DNA of 64,000 nt. It comes from Aliiroseovarius sp. F20344. GTDB lineage: Bacteria > Pseudomonadota > Alphaproteobacteria > Rhodobacterales > Rhodobacteraceae. Below, in pieces: positions 27,441-36,992 of the stretch. The stretch lies in the NCBI RefSeq assembly GCF_023016155.1, contig NZ_JALKBG010000003.1, positions 124,001-188,000 of the forward strand. The letters are read 5' to 3'. The position numbers were made by a program, and so were the translations under genes. How positions within the stretch are numbered: position 1 is the stretch's first letter; every line of letters begins with the position of its first letter. A model generated the notes under the pieces. The model ran no database searches, was not told the origin of the DNA, and saw only the letters and a list, made by a program, of their open reading frames with translations.

Positions 27441-28667
27441 ATGTTTCTGAAACACGCAGCATTGGCCAGTGCATTGGCCTTGATGGCCGGAACGGCAATG
27501 GCAGATTGCCAGATCTCCGGCAATGTCAGCATTGTTGGCAACGAATTTCCGGCCATTCACACAGTCGCAAATGGTGCCGCGCAATGTGCCGGCGGCGAGG
27601 TGAAATCGAATCTGACCGCCGATCACCAAAAGATCAACGTTGCAGGCATGCAGGGCAACCCGGCTGAGTACTCGACAGCCATTATCGCTAACTCGTCGGT
27701 TGTTGCCCTGATGAACGAGGATGTGATCCGTCCGCTCGACGATCTTGTCGCCGAATACGGACAGGACATCCCGAAAAACCAGCTGATCACCATCGGTGGC
27801 AAAGTCATGGCTGTTGCCTTCATGGCAAACGCCCAGACGCTCGCCTATCGTAAGGACGTGCTGGAAGAAATCGGCGTTGACGTTCCAAAAACCTATGAAG
27901 ACGTTTTGGCTGCCGCTGAGAAAATCCGTGCCGCTGGCATCAGCCAGTATCCCGTTGGTGGCGCTTACGCCGCTGGCTGGAACCTCGCCGAGGAATTCGT
28001 GAACATGTATGTCGGCCACGGTGGTGAGTTCTTCAAACCCGGCTCTGCAGAAGTTGCAATCAACAATGAACAAGGTGTTGCCGCGCTTGAGATGATGAAA
28101 GCGCTGACCGCGTACATGAACCCCGATTTCCTGACCCATGACAGCAACGCCACCGGCGCCGAGATGGAAGCAGGCAACGTTATGTTGATGAACATGTGGG
28201 GCTCGCGCATGGGCAACCTGATGGATGAGGAAGGCGCTGAAGAGCAGGTCTACTCTAACATCACCGTTGGTGCGCCGTTGACCGTTGGTGGTGGTTCGAC
28301 CCCGGCATCGACCCTGTGGTGGGACGGCTGGACTGTCGCCAAGAACATCTCAGACGAAGATGCTGTTGCCACGTTCCTCGCGATGAAGCACGGCACAAGC
28401 CCTGCCATTCTGAACGACGAAACGATGAGCCAGGCCGTCTGGATGATTGAAGGCTACACGCCTGCGCCAGTAAATGACGGCGTATTCGCAGCCATCGAAA
28501 TGGGCACCCAGTCCTACCCGATGCTGCCTTACCAGGGCTTGCTGCATACAGCTTTGGGCGACAACTTGGCAGACTTCCTGTTGGGCAAAGAATCGGCTGA
28601 ACAAGCACTCGCCGACGCGGAAGCCGCGTATACAGCCGCCGCAAAAGAAAAAGGTTTCCTTCAGTAA
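27441..28667 (+). CDS. extracellular solute-binding protein family 1 (CUT1 importer)
   Basis: A 408-residue periplasmic binding protein with a Sec signal peptide (FLKHAALASALALMAGTAMA, cleaved at about residue 22). The mature protein has the two-lobe family 1 pattern, with VPKTYEDVLAAAEKIRAAG, a Trp-rich pocket region (STLWWDGWTVAKNIS) and a closing helix (AEQALADAEAAYTAAAKEKG). Two Cys early in the mature chain may form a disulfide. The ligand cannot be predicted reliably; family relatives bind mono- or oligosaccharides, polyols or glycerol phosphate. It is followed by a strong stem-loop that probably raises its mRNA level over the permease part. Confidence 0.93.
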   Translation: MFLKHAALASALALMAGTAMADCQISGNVSIVGNEFPAIHTVANGAAQCAGGEVKSNLTADHQKINVAGMQGNPAEYSTAIIANSSVVALMNEDVIRPLDDLVAEYGQDIPKNQLITIGGKVMAVAFMANAQTLAYRKDVLEEIGVDVPKTYEDVLAAAEKIRAAGISQYPVGGAYAAGWNLAEEFVNMYVGHGGEFFKPGSAEVAINNEQGVAALEMMKALTAYMNPDFLTHDSNATGAEMEAGNVMLMNMWGSRMGNLMDEEGAEEQVYSNITVGAPLTVGGGSTPASTLWWDGWTVAKNISDEDAVATFLAMKHGTSPAILNDETMSQAVWMIEGYTPAPVNDGVFAAIEMGTQSYPMLPYQGLLHTALGDNLADFLLGKESAEQALADAEAAYTAAAKEKGFLQ

Positions 28668-28680
28668 GGAAACTCAACTG

Positions 28681-28708
28681 GTCCGGGGCAACACTGTTTG
28701 CCCCGGAC
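28681..28708 (+). promoter_or_regulatory. intercistronic stem-loop after the binding-protein gene
   Basis: GTCCGGGGCAA and TTGCCCCGGAC form a perfect 11-bp stem around the 6-base loop CACTGT, 13 bases after the binding-protein stop. There is no T-run, so it is more likely an RNA-stabilising or attenuating element than a full terminator. This matches the usual excess of binding protein over permease in ABC import operons. Confidence 0.75.
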
Positions 28709-28748
28709 AATCCCTCGCATCAACAGACAACCCCGAGGCACCTGGACA

Positions 28749-29771
28749 ATGAAACATAGATCGTTCTTTTGGTTTGTTCTTCCGTCAGCCTTGGCGATGT
28801 TGTTGTTTATCTTCTTTCCAATCATTTCGGTGATTGTTCAGTCCTTCCATGTCGAGCATGAACAGGTCATCAAAACTGTTGAAACCTGCGACCTGTTTGG
28901 GTGCAAAGAATCCACGACCATTGACCAAGAGGCCACGGCGGCTTTGAAAGAAGCAAAGCCTTTGGGCCAGTTTGCTGGGTTTAAAACCTATCTCGACCGC
29001 AATCACCTCGCCACAAGCGAAGTCAGCGCGACCTGGAACAGAACCAACAGCTGGCGTGATTTCGGGGCGCAAATGCTGAACCTGCCCTTCTATAAGGCAA
29101 TTGGGTTCACCCTGACCTTCACGTTTGTTGTCACACCGCTGGTCATCATCCTTGGATTTGTCATTGCCGTGGCAGTCAACAGCGCGGCCAAACGGCTGCG
29201 TGGCGTACTGATCTTCTTCTCGCTACTTCCCATGATGATCACGCCGCTTGTTGGCGCATTGATCCTGTTCTGGATGGTTGATGCACGTGGGATCATCGGA
29301 ACTACGCTGCAGTATCTGGCAGGCGATCCGGATCTATCTGTCAAAGCGTCAACGCCGCTGATGTGGATCATGCTGATGGTCTATGGCGTTTGGCATGCTG
29401 CCCCTTTTGCCTTCATCGTCTATTACGCGGGTCTTCAGACGGTCAGTCAGGACACGCTCGAGGCTGCACGCGTCGATGGGGCCAACCGCTGGCTGCAAAT
29501 ACGGCACGTCATTATCCCTCATTTGCTGCCCCTTACGACCTTCATCGCGCTGATGCAGCTGATGGATAATTTCAGAGTCTTTGAGCCGATCGTCAGTTTT
29601 GCTGCCAACGCACACGCAACGTCGCTAAGTTGGGCGATCTACAACGACCTAGGTGGAGAAACCCGACAGCTTTCGTCTGCGGCTGCGACCTCGGTTCTGA
29701 CAATTCTTGGTGTGGCCATTCTGTTGTCACCAGTCCTCGTGCGCACATGGCGCGAATTCGATCGGAAGTAG
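28749..29771 (+). CDS. ABC transporter permease, MalF-type
   Basis: A 340-residue inner-membrane permease with about six spans. The first span is FFWFVLPSALAMLLFIFFPIIS. A periplasmic insertion of roughly 90 residues follows, with a Cys pair (CDLFGC) before the core of five helices. The cytoplasmic EAA loop EAARVDGANRWLQIRHVIIP, which docks on the ATPase, is well preserved. The start ATG 28749 is placed right before the first span; an upstream TTG at 28698 falls in the stem-loop. It pairs with the MalG-type permease 7 bases downstream. Confidence 0.92.
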   Translation: MKHRSFFWFVLPSALAMLLFIFFPIISVIVQSFHVEHEQVIKTVETCDLFGCKESTTIDQEATAALKEAKPLGQFAGFKTYLDRNHLATSEVSATWNRTNSWRDFGAQMLNLPFYKAIGFTLTFTFVVTPLVIILGFVIAVAVNSAAKRLRGVLIFFSLLPMMITPLVGALILFWMVDARGIIGTTLQYLAGDPDLSVKASTPLMWIMLMVYGVWHAAPFAFIVYYAGLQTVSQDTLEAARVDGANRWLQIRHVIIPHLLPLTTFIALMQLMDNFRVFEPIVSFAANAHATSLSWAIYNDLGGETRQLSSAAATSVLTILGVAILLSPVLVRTWREFDRK

Positions 29772-29778
29772 GTGAAAT

Positions 29779-30660
29779 ATGTCTAGCAAATTGAAACGCC
29801 AACCCCCTGCCATTTCGCTTCTGGTCTTTACCGTTCTGGCCATCTGGATGATCCTAGCCGCCTTTCCGTTCCTTTGGACGCTATGGGGGTCTTTCAAGGT
29901 CGAAGGCGACTTCTTCTCTAAGGCCGACTGGGCCAACGCCATCAAGGGTACCCTGACGCAGGCCGAAACCGGCGGCAGCTTTACCGGCGACGGCTACTAT
30001 GGGGCATGGGTTCAGGAAGAGTTCTGGCGCGCGGCGTTGAACTCCGTGATCGTCTGCATTTTCGTGGTTTCGATTTCTTTGACCCTTGGCACACTTGGCG
30101 GATACGCACTGGCACGTTCCACCTATCGCTACGCGTTCTGGTTCTTGCTGGCAGCCCTGATTTTCCGCGCCATGCCGCCAATCACGCTGGTTTCAGGATA
30201 TTTGCCGGTGTTTTTCCAATGGAACCTTTGGGGTCACACCGCGACAACGATCATCGTCCTGGTTGCCATCAATCAACCCTTCACGCTGTGGATGCTGCAT
30301 TCGTTCTTTAAAAACATTCCGGCCGAGCTGGACGAAAGCGCGATGGTTGATGGCTGCACCCGCTTTCAGGCGTTTCGCAACGTGATCATTCCGGTGATGT
30401 GGCCGGGAGTGATCACCACAGGACTGTTTTCATTCCTTCTGGCCTACAACGACTTTGCGGTCACGGCGATGCTGCTGTCGAAAGAAAACCAAACCATGAT
30501 CCCAAAGATCAACAGCTTCCTTGGCACCACTCAGACCAAGGGCAATGTGATGTTCGCGGTCTCTGCTGTTGTCTCGGTGACAGCGCCTTTATTCCTGATG
30601 GTTTTGTTCTTCCAGCGCCAGATTGTTGGTGGCTTGACCGCCGGCGCGGTCAAAGGGTGA
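29779..30660 (+). CDS. ABC transporter permease, MalG-type
   Basis: A 293-residue permease with six predicted spans, starting AISLLVFTVLAIWMILAAFPF. The EAA loop is ESAMVDGCTRFQAFRNVIIP, and the C-terminal FFQRQIVGGLTAGAVKG is typical of CUT1 MalG-like subunits. The first periplasmic loop (about residues 40-80, with SKADWANAIKGTLTQAETGG) is longer than usual, like the loop of the partner permease. This suggests a shared extracytoplasmic feature that contacts the binding protein. It is cotranscribed with the preceding permease. Confidence 0.93.
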   Translation: MSSKLKRQPPAISLLVFTVLAIWMILAAFPFLWTLWGSFKVEGDFFSKADWANAIKGTLTQAETGGSFTGDGYYGAWVQEEFWRAALNSVIVCIFVVSISLTLGTLGGYALARSTYRYAFWFLLAALIFRAMPPITLVSGYLPVFFQWNLWGHTATTIIVLVAINQPFTLWMLHSFFKNIPAELDESAMVDGCTRFQAFRNVIIPVMWPGVITTGLFSFLLAYNDFAVTAMLLSKENQTMIPKINSFLGTTQTKGNVMFAVSAVVSVTAPLFLMVLFFQRQIVGGLTAGAVKG

Positions 30661-30835
30661 CGCGGTGGGGCGCTGCAACCCTCAATCGGTCCATGCCCAT
30701 GCGCGCAGTGCTGGCTTGAATGTCGCTGCGCGCCGGTCAAGGAGACCAGGGCGGATTCCATTTGCTTCAACGCGGGCCGGGCCATGTGCCCGCACCGTCG
30801 AAGCAATTAGAATTCCAGTTTAAAAGGACGGCCCA

Positions 30836-31822
30836 ATGCGCTCCCTCGACCGAACCCCTTACCTTGAATATGCCGCCGCGCAACGCCATCCTGGCAACTT
30901 CGCCCCGGCAACAGAACGTTTCTTTTCACCCAACGCCCAAATCAACGTGGTGCACCCGTTCAACGAAACTGGCAACGGCAGCTGCTATCACCATGCGGTG
31001 ATTGCGCCGCTTCAGGCAGCCTTTTCCGGACTGTATCGCCGCGACGATATCGTTATGGCAGGACAGTTTGAAGATGGCGATTGGATCACCGCCACTGGTT
31101 ATTACGTCGGTCACTTCAGCAGTGACTGGATAGGCATTCGGGCCACGGGTCGGTTGGCCTATCTGCGATACGGTGAATTTCACCGGATGGAAAACGGTGT
31201 CTCGGTGGAAAGCTATATCTATCTGGACATCCCGGAACTGATGATCGCATCGGGTCAATGGCCCATCTCTACCGGCCCGGGCAATGAGCGTGGATATACC
31301 GGCATGATCCACGGACCGGCTACGCGAGATGGTGTCATGATCCAGCCGCAGGATCCGGAAGAAAGTGCGAAAAGCTACCAGATCACCTCGGACATGTTGC
31401 TAAAGCTGGCGACCAAGGACGAAGCTTGGCGGCCTTATTGGCACGAAAACATGATGTGGTATGGCCCCGGTGCGTTCGGGTCATTCATCGGGATCGAGCA
31501 TTTCGCATCCTTCCAGGTGCCCTTTGAAGGCCAATTCGACGGCTGGTCGGGTGGATCAAAGAACAACGGCATGACCCGCCATTTCACGCGTTTCGGCGAT
31601 GGCAACTACTCCTGTTCGGGCGGGTGGCCTTCGCTGACTGGCGTCAATGTCAAATCCTTCCTTGAACAGGAACCTACTGGCGAGCGCGTTTTCATGCGTG
31701 TCTGCGACTGGTGGCGCCGCGAGGACGAACTTCTGGTCGAAAACTGGGTCTTTGTGGATGTTCCCCACGTGCTCAAGCAACTCGGACTTGATCTGTTTGC
31801 TGATCTGGAGATCGCGGGATGA
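30836..31822 (+). CDS. two-domain SnoaL-like (NTF2-fold) protein 2
   Basis: A 328-residue paralogue of the protein encoded at 25148. The N-terminal domain has IGIRATGRLAYLRYGEFHRMENG and the C-terminal domain has ENMMWYGPGAFGSFIGIEHF, a Gly/Ser-rich loop, and LLVENWVFVDVPHVLKQLGLDLF. A central NERGYTGMIHGPATRDGVMIQPQDPEE segment joins the halves. The pattern suggests an enzyme with two active sites or one catalytic and one degenerate domain; the reaction is unknown. A 175-base leader with no gene separates it from the permease, and AAAAGGA precedes the ATG. Its stop overlaps the GMC oxidoreductase start (ATGA). Confidence 0.85.
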   Translation: MRSLDRTPYLEYAAAQRHPGNFAPATERFFSPNAQINVVHPFNETGNGSCYHHAVIAPLQAAFSGLYRRDDIVMAGQFEDGDWITATGYYVGHFSSDWIGIRATGRLAYLRYGEFHRMENGVSVESYIYLDIPELMIASGQWPISTGPGNERGYTGMIHGPATRDGVMIQPQDPEESAKSYQITSDMLLKLATKDEAWRPYWHENMMWYGPGAFGSFIGIEHFASFQVPFEGQFDGWSGGSKNNGMTRHFTRFGDGNYSCSGGWPSLTGVNVKSFLEQEPTGERVFMRVCDWWRREDELLVENWVFVDVPHVLKQLGLDLFADLEIAG

Positions 31823-33336
31823 CCATGTCGGCTGATTTCATCGTCGTTGGCGCAGGGTCTGCCGGCTGTATCGCCGCCGCCGAGCTGGTCCGACGCGAGG
31901 CCGGTTCGGTCTTGTTGCTTGAGGCTGGCCCCACAGATAATTCGCCATTGGTGAAGATGCCCTTCGGTCTGGTCTGGATGATGGGCAGTTCAAAACGCGA
32001 TTGGCGGTATGTCTCAACGCCACAAACACATCTTGGCGGGCGCCGCCTGAACGTTACGCGTGGCCGTATGGTGGGCGGATCAGGGTCGATCAACTCGATG
32101 GTCTGGTTTCGCGGGCGCAAGGATGATTTCGACAACTGGCAGCTTCCTGGTTGGACATGGTCCGATGTTGAACCTGCCTTCGAGGCCATTGAAGCTCGCC
32201 TGACCCCCAGCAGAATGCGCGGCGCGCACCCGCTGACCGAGGGCTTGCACAGCCTGTTCCCGGAACACGGAACAACGCCCCCGACACCCGAGCACGAAAG
32301 TGCTGGTGTGTTCGCATTCAACATGGTGGATGGACGCCGACGCTCGGCCGCAGATGGCTTCGTCAAACCTGCACCAGACGGGCTGAGTATCGTGACCGGG
32401 TTCGAGGTGGACAAGGTTCTTTTCAAAGACGGTACGGCCTGCGGGATACGCCTTGTGGATGGCAGCGAATTGCACGCAACCAAGGGTGTGATCCTATCGG
32501 CGGGCTCTATCGGGTCTCCGTCGATTTTGATGCGGTCTGGTGTTGGCCCTCGGGCTGATTTGGAAGCGCTTGGGATCGATGTTCGATACGACGCAGAAGA
32601 GGTCGGTGCCAATCTGCATGACCACCCCGCGGCCGGGTTGCATTTTGCGGGTCCAGGATCGGGCTATGGCATAACGCCCGCGCAAATGCCGGGTTGGGCG
32701 CTTGCACCGTTCCAATACCTGTTGGCCCGCAGTGGGCGTTTCGCTTCCCCGACCGTCGAAGGTGGCGGCTTCTTCAACGCGCGCGGATTGGACGAGGCCC
32801 CGGACGTTCAAAGCCATTTCATTCCCTTCAAGTTGGGATGGGAAGGCAAACGGTACGTGTATGGCTCGGGCTATTTCGCGGATGTTGGTGTCTGCCGTCC
32901 CAAATCACGCGGCGCGCTGAGGCTGACCAGCCGCGATCCGCAAGCCGCGCCAGATATCGATCTGGGGCTGTTCAATGACAGCTCGGACATGGACACGCTG
33001 GTGGCTGGATTGAAGCGGCTGCGAACCCTGATGGAGCAGGTGGATTTTGGCGCGAGGCATGCCCCAGAAGCCTTCCCCGGCCCAGCCGTGCAGTCTGACG
33101 ACGCATTGCGGGCGCACATTAGGGATCGTGGTGCAACGGCCTATCACCCTGTTGGCACTTTGCGCATGGGCAACGGAGCCGCGCCTGTCGATCCGCGCCT
33201 TGCAGTGCGTGGCGCACGCGGGCTGTGGGTGGCGGATGCCTCCGTCATGCCGGCTGTCACGTCAGCAAACACCAACGCCCCGTCCATGATGATTGGCCAT
33301 CGCGCCGCACAATTAATTGCAGAGGATGCAACATGA
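31819..33336 (+). CDS. GMC-family FAD-dependent oxidoreductase
   Basis: A 505-residue glucose-methanol-choline oxidoreductase. Visible are the FAD loop IVVGAGSAGCIAAAEL (about residues 8-23), GMC signature 1 (RGRMVGGSGSINSMVWFRG), signature 2 (LSAGSIGSPSILMRSGVG) and the catalytic pair His443 (AYHPVGTLRMG) and Asn486 (NTNAPSMMIG). It should oxidise a primary or secondary alcohol, such as a sugar or polyol hydroxyl, passing electrons to quinone or oxygen. No export signal is seen, so it is probably cytoplasmic or membrane-peripheral. It is translationally coupled at both ends (ATGA with the SnoaL genes on each side), implying tight functional association. Confidence 0.93.
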   Translation: MTMSADFIVVGAGSAGCIAAAELVRREAGSVLLLEAGPTDNSPLVKMPFGLVWMMGSSKRDWRYVSTPQTHLGGRRLNVTRGRMVGGSGSINSMVWFRGRKDDFDNWQLPGWTWSDVEPAFEAIEARLTPSRMRGAHPLTEGLHSLFPEHGTTPPTPEHESAGVFAFNMVDGRRRSAADGFVKPAPDGLSIVTGFEVDKVLFKDGTACGIRLVDGSELHATKGVILSAGSIGSPSILMRSGVGPRADLEALGIDVRYDAEEVGANLHDHPAAGLHFAGPGSGYGITPAQMPGWALAPFQYLLARSGRFASPTVEGGGFFNARGLDEAPDVQSHFIPFKLGWEGKRYVYGSGYFADVGVCRPKSRGALRLTSRDPQAAPDIDLGLFNDSSDMDTLVAGLKRLRTLMEQVDFGARHAPEAFPGPAVQSDDALRAHIRDRGATAYHPVGTLRMGNGAAPVDPRLAVRGARGLWVADASVMPAVTSANTNAPSMMIGHRAAQLIAEDAT

Positions 33337-33860
33337 AAGGTTCCCGCCCCGAACAAGCGGTCTTAACCCGCGACACGGACATGTCAAAGACCGAAGACAC
33401 TCGCCGGGTTATCGAAACCATGGTGGATGGTCTGAATGACCACCGCATCAACGATATTGGCGAATTTTTCAGCCAAGGCTTTCGTTGGATGGGCAATCAG
33501 GGTTGCGGTACGAAAGCCGGCCTGAAGGAATTTCAGGACAATTGGCAGCGCCCCTTTCAGGCGGCATTTTCCGACAAAACCTGCATCGACGAGGCCCGCC
33601 TTTATATGGGCGAATGGGCCGCAGCATTTGGCCGTCAGGAAGCCACCCATTCGGGTGAGTTTCTGGGTATCGCACCCACAGGAAAACGGGTCGAGATCCG
33701 CTATATGGATTTCTGGAAAGTGGTAGATGGCAAGATCGTCGACAACTGGGTGAATGTGGATTTCGCCCATGTGGCCGCCCAGTTGGGTGTCGACCTTTTC
33801 AACGGAGAAGGCTGGGAAGCATATGACAGGGGCGAACGTGAAGCCCCTCGTCCCGAGTAA
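33333..33860 (+). CDS. single-domain SnoaL-like (NTF2-fold) protein 3
   Basis: A 175-residue, single NTF2-fold domain. It reads [22 protein letters not shown], then [42 protein letters not shown] and [20 protein letters not shown]. The last two segments are close to the C-terminal half of the two-domain paralogues, so it looks like a free-standing version of that domain. It has the typical ester-cyclase-like layout. AGAGGA 6 bases before ATG 33333 supports this start, which overlaps the GMC stop by four bases; a later ATG at 33381 lacks a site. Function unknown. Confidence 0.87.
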   Translation: MKGSRPEQAVLTRDTDMSKTEDTRRVIETMVDGLNDHRINDIGEFFSQGFRWMGNQGCGTKAGLKEFQDNWQRPFQAAFSDKTCIDEARLYMGEWAAAFGRQEATHSGEFLGIAPTGKRVEIRYMDFWKVVDGKIVDNWVNVDFAHVAAQLGVDLFNGEGWEAYDRGEREAPRPE

Positions 33861-33874
33861 GCGAGGAAAAAGCA

Positions 33875-35185
33875 ATGACAATAGAATACCTCAAACGTGG
33901 CAAACCCGAAGCAGATCGCGCCGAAGACGATGCGAAAACGGCCGCCGTCGTGGCCGCAACACTGAAGGACATCGAGACGCGAGGCGATGCAGCCGTGCGC
34001 GAGCTTGCCAACAAGTTCGATGGCTATGACCGCGACAGCTATCGCCTGACGCAGGATGAAATCGACGCCCTGATCGCCAAGGTCAGCCCGCGCGACCTTG
34101 AAGACATCAAGTTTGCGCAGGAACAAGTGGTCAACTTCGCCCAAGCCCAACGCGACAGCATGCTGGATATCGAGGTCGAGACCATGCCCGGCGTCATTCT
34201 GGGTCACAAAAACATTCCGGTGCAGTCGGTCGGATGCTACGTGCCCGGCGGCAAGTTCCCGATGGTCGCCTCGGCTCATATGTCGGTCGCCACTGCCAAG
34301 GTCGCTGGCGTGCCGCGTATCATCGCCTGCACACCGCCCTTCAACGGAGAACCCAACCCCGCCGTGATCGCCGCGATGCATCTGGGCGGCGCACATGAGA
34401 TCTATGTTCTGGGTGGCATTCAGGCCGTGGGTGCGATGGCTCTTGGTACGGAAAGTATCGACCCCGTTCATCTGTTGGTCGGCCCCGGCAACGCCTTTGT
34501 CGCCGAAGCCAAGCGGCAGCTATTTGGTCGCGTCGGGATCGACCTGTTCGCAGGCCCGACCGAGACCATGGTCATCGCCGACGAAACCGTCGACGCAGAG
34601 ATGTGCGCGACCGACCTTCTGGGGCAAGCCGAACACGGCTACAACTCGCCCGCCGTTCTGGTGACCAACTCACGCAAACTGGCCGAAGAGACCCTGAGCG
34701 AAGTCGATCGCATTCTCAAAATCCTACCCACGGCAGGCACCGCTGGCGTCAGCTGGAAAGATTACGGAGAGGTTATCCTGTGTGACACTTATGACGAGAT
34801 GCTGGAGGTTGCAGACGACATTGCGTCCGAGCATGTGCAGGTGATGACGGACCGCGATGATTGGTTCCTTGAGAACATGACCTGCTATGGTGCGCTGTTC
34901 CTTGGCCCGCGCACCAACGTCTCAAACGGCGATAAGGTGATCGGCACCAACCACACGCTGCCCACCAAGAAGGCTGGGCGATACACGGGTGGACTTTGGG
35001 TCGGAAAATATCTCAAGACGCACAGCTATCAGAAGATCACAACAGACGAAGCCGCGGCGAAGATCGGCGCCTACGGCTCGCGGCTCTGCCTGCTTGAAGG
35101 GTTCGTAGGCCATGCCGAGCAATGCAACCTGCGCGTCCGCCGCTATGGCGGTCAAAACGTGCCATATGGCGAGGCTGCCGAGTAA
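33875..35185 (+). CDS. histidinol-dehydrogenase-fold oxidoreductase (HpsN-like)
   Basis: A 436-residue member of the HisD superfamily. The zinc ligands and catalytic residues of HisD are conserved: Gln251 and His254 ([11 protein letters not shown]), the Glu319-His320 pair (ASEHVQV), Asp353, and His413 ([10 protein letters not shown]). However, the substrate-side region [22 protein letters not shown] differs from true HisD, and the gene sits far from any his genes. This form resembles the HisD-like sulfopropanediol dehydrogenase group (HpsN), which oxidises a terminal alcohol to a carboxylate in two NAD-dependent steps. I infer such an alcohol-to-acid oxidation in the catabolic pathway; sulfonate as substrate is possible but not shown. 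Confidence 0.85.
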   Translation: MTIEYLKRGKPEADRAEDDAKTAAVVAATLKDIETRGDAAVRELANKFDGYDRDSYRLTQDEIDALIAKVSPRDLEDIKFAQEQVVNFAQAQRDSMLDIEVETMPGVILGHKNIPVQSVGCYVPGGKFPMVASAHMSVATAKVAGVPRIIACTPPFNGEPNPAVIAAMHLGGAHEIYVLGGIQAVGAMALGTESIDPVHLLVGPGNAFVAEAKRQLFGRVGIDLFAGPTETMVIADETVDAEMCATDLLGQAEHGYNSPAVLVTNSRKLAEETLSEVDRILKILPTAGTAGVSWKDYGEVILCDTYDEMLEVADDIASEHVQVMTDRDDWFLENMTCYGALFLGPRTNVSNGDKVIGTNHTLPTKKAGRYTGGLWVGKYLKTHSYQKITTDEAAAKIGAYGSRLCLLEGFVGHAEQCNLRVRRYGGQNVPYGEAAE

Positions 35186-36228
35186 TGAGCACGCCCGCGT
35201 ATCTCAAATCCTTGATCGCGCCGCTGCGCGCGGCCATGTCGGAGTTCTCCGAGGGTGAAGTGCGCGCGGCTCTGACCAAGGTTCTGGCCAAGGACGCAAA
35301 GGTAAGGCTCTCACATCCCTTGGGCGACATGCCCGGGACCGAGCTTTACGAACGCGCCTATGCACCGCTCTTTGACGCCCTGCCTGATCTCGAACGTCGC
35401 GACATGCTTATCGTCACGGGAACGGATGGTGACGGGGCGCAGTGGATCGGCTGTCTGGGTCACTATATGGGCACGTTTGTTGCCCCATTTCTGGACATTC
35501 CGCCCACCGGGCATCTGGTCCATATGCGCTATCACGAGTTTTTTCGGCTGGATGGCGGCGCGGTGGTCGAGATTCAGGCGATCTGGGATGTGCCCGAGGT
35601 GATGATGCAAGCAGGCGCTTGGCCGATGTCACCTAGTCTTGGGCGCGAGTTCTGCGTGCCTGCTCCGATGACGCAAGACGGGCTTTCGGATCATGATCCA
35701 TCCCGCAGTCAAGCCAGCCATGATCTGGTGATTGACATGCTCACCCACTTGTCGCGCCATCCGTCCGAAGGCGGGCCAGAAATCATGCAGGCCGAGCGTT
35801 TCTGGCACCCACGCATGAACTGGTATGGGCCTGCAGGTATCGGCACTGCGCGTGGCATTGCGGGCTTTCGCAACTGGCACCAGATCCCATTCTTGAACGC
35901 TTTGCCCGACCGCAAGGGCGGTACCACCGGCACGCTGAATTCGCACTTCTTTGCTGAAGGCAATTACGTCGCCGTGACCGGTTGGCCCAATATGCAAATG
36001 ACTGTGACCGGAGGCGGTTGGCTGGGCATCGCCCCTGCTGGGCAGAAGATCACCATGAAGAGCCTTGATTTCTGGCGGATCGAAGGCGACCACATTCGGG
36101 AAAACTGGGTTTTGGTTGATCTGCTGGACGTCTATGCCCAGCTGGGCGTAGATGTGTTTGCCCGGTTGCGCGAGTTCAACAAAGCACGCGTTCCGGGTCG
36201 CATTCCATACCCGATAGGAGCCGCCTGA
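35185..36228 (+). CDS. two-domain SnoaL-like (NTF2-fold) protein 4
   Basis: A 347-residue two-domain NTF2-fold protein closest in pattern to the one at 25148. It shares DIPPTGHLVHMRYHEFFRLDGG, a DVPEVMMQAGAWP segment (compare DIPHLMMQAGLEP), MNWYGPAGIGTARGI and IRENWVLVDLLDVYAQLGVDVF. Start and stop overlap the neighbouring genes by single bases (TAATG with the HisD-like gene, TGATG with the SDR), so translation is coupled. It is likely a pathway enzyme acting on the product of the adjacent dehydrogenases; chemistry unknown. Confidence 0.86.
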   Translation: MSTPAYLKSLIAPLRAAMSEFSEGEVRAALTKVLAKDAKVRLSHPLGDMPGTELYERAYAPLFDALPDLERRDMLIVTGTDGDGAQWIGCLGHYMGTFVAPFLDIPPTGHLVHMRYHEFFRLDGGAVVEIQAIWDVPEVMMQAGAWPMSPSLGREFCVPAPMTQDGLSDHDPSRSQASHDLVIDMLTHLSRHPSEGGPEIMQAERFWHPRMNWYGPAGIGTARGIAGFRNWHQIPFLNALPDRKGGTTGTLNSHFFAEGNYVAVTGWPNMQMTVTGGGWLGIAPAGQKITMKSLDFWRIEGDHIRENWVLVDLLDVYAQLGVDVFARLREFNKARVPGRIPYPIGAA

Positions 36229-36992
36229 TGACCCTGCCCAAAACCCCTTCATTCCGCCTTGATGGCAAACGCGCGTTAGTGGCCGGTGCTAGCTCTGGTA
36301 TTGGGTTGGCGTGCGCTGCCGCATTAGGTGAAGCTGGGGCACAGGTAACATTGGCTGCCCGTCGCGCAGACGTTCTGGACGACCTGGTTGCTGAGATGCA
36401 GGCGGCAGGCATGTCCGCCAACGCACTGCCTTTGGATGTGGCGGATGTGGCGGGCACACAGGCAGCCATCGCAGAAAATGGGCCATTCGACATCCTTGTA
36501 AACTCTGCCGGGCTGGCGCGCCATAGCCCGGCCAGCGAAACGACAGAAGATGATTTTGACGCGGTCGCAAACCTGAACGTGAAAGGCGCTTACTTCCTGA
36601 CACAGGCGGTCGCCAAGGGGCTGGTTGCTGCGGGCAAACCCGGAAGCCTGATCAATATCTCGTCGCAGATGGCGCATGTGGGCGGGCTGGATCGCGCGGT
36701 TTATTGCGCCACCAAACACGCGGTTGAGGGTTTCACGAAATCCATGGCGATCGAGTGGGGCAAAGCGGGCATTCGGGTCAACACGATCTGCCCAACCTTC
36801 ATTCTGACCGACCTGACCCGATCAACTTTCGAGCAACCAGACAAACGTGCGTGGATCGAAGACAAGATCAAGTTGGGGCGCGTAGGCGAGGTTGGAGATA
36901 TCATGGGCGCGGTAACCTATCTCGCTTCCGATGCCTCGGCATTGGTAACCGGCTCAGCCCTGATGATCGACGGAGGCTGGACCGCAGAATGA
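36228..36992 (+). CDS. short-chain dehydrogenase/reductase
   Basis: A 254-residue classical SDR. The cofactor loop is AGASSGIGLA (residues 19-28), NSAG lies at about 91-94, and the catalytic triad is Ser145, Tyr158 and Lys162 (NISSQMAHVGGLDRAVYCATK). The C-terminus has VTGSALMIDGGWTAE, typical of the family. It would oxidise or reduce a secondary alcohol or ketone with NAD(P). Its start overlaps the SnoaL gene and its end overlaps the LacI regulator (ATGA), so it is an integral operon member. Confidence 0.94.
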   Translation: MTLPKTPSFRLDGKRALVAGASSGIGLACAAALGEAGAQVTLAARRADVLDDLVAEMQAAGMSANALPLDVADVAGTQAAIAENGPFDILVNSAGLARHSPASETTEDDFDAVANLNVKGAYFLTQAVAKGLVAAGKPGSLINISSQMAHVGGLDRAVYCATKHAVEGFTKSMAIEWGKAGIRVNTICPTFILTDLTRSTFEQPDKRAWIEDKIKLGRVGEVGDIMGAVTYLASDASALVTGSALMIDGGWTAE

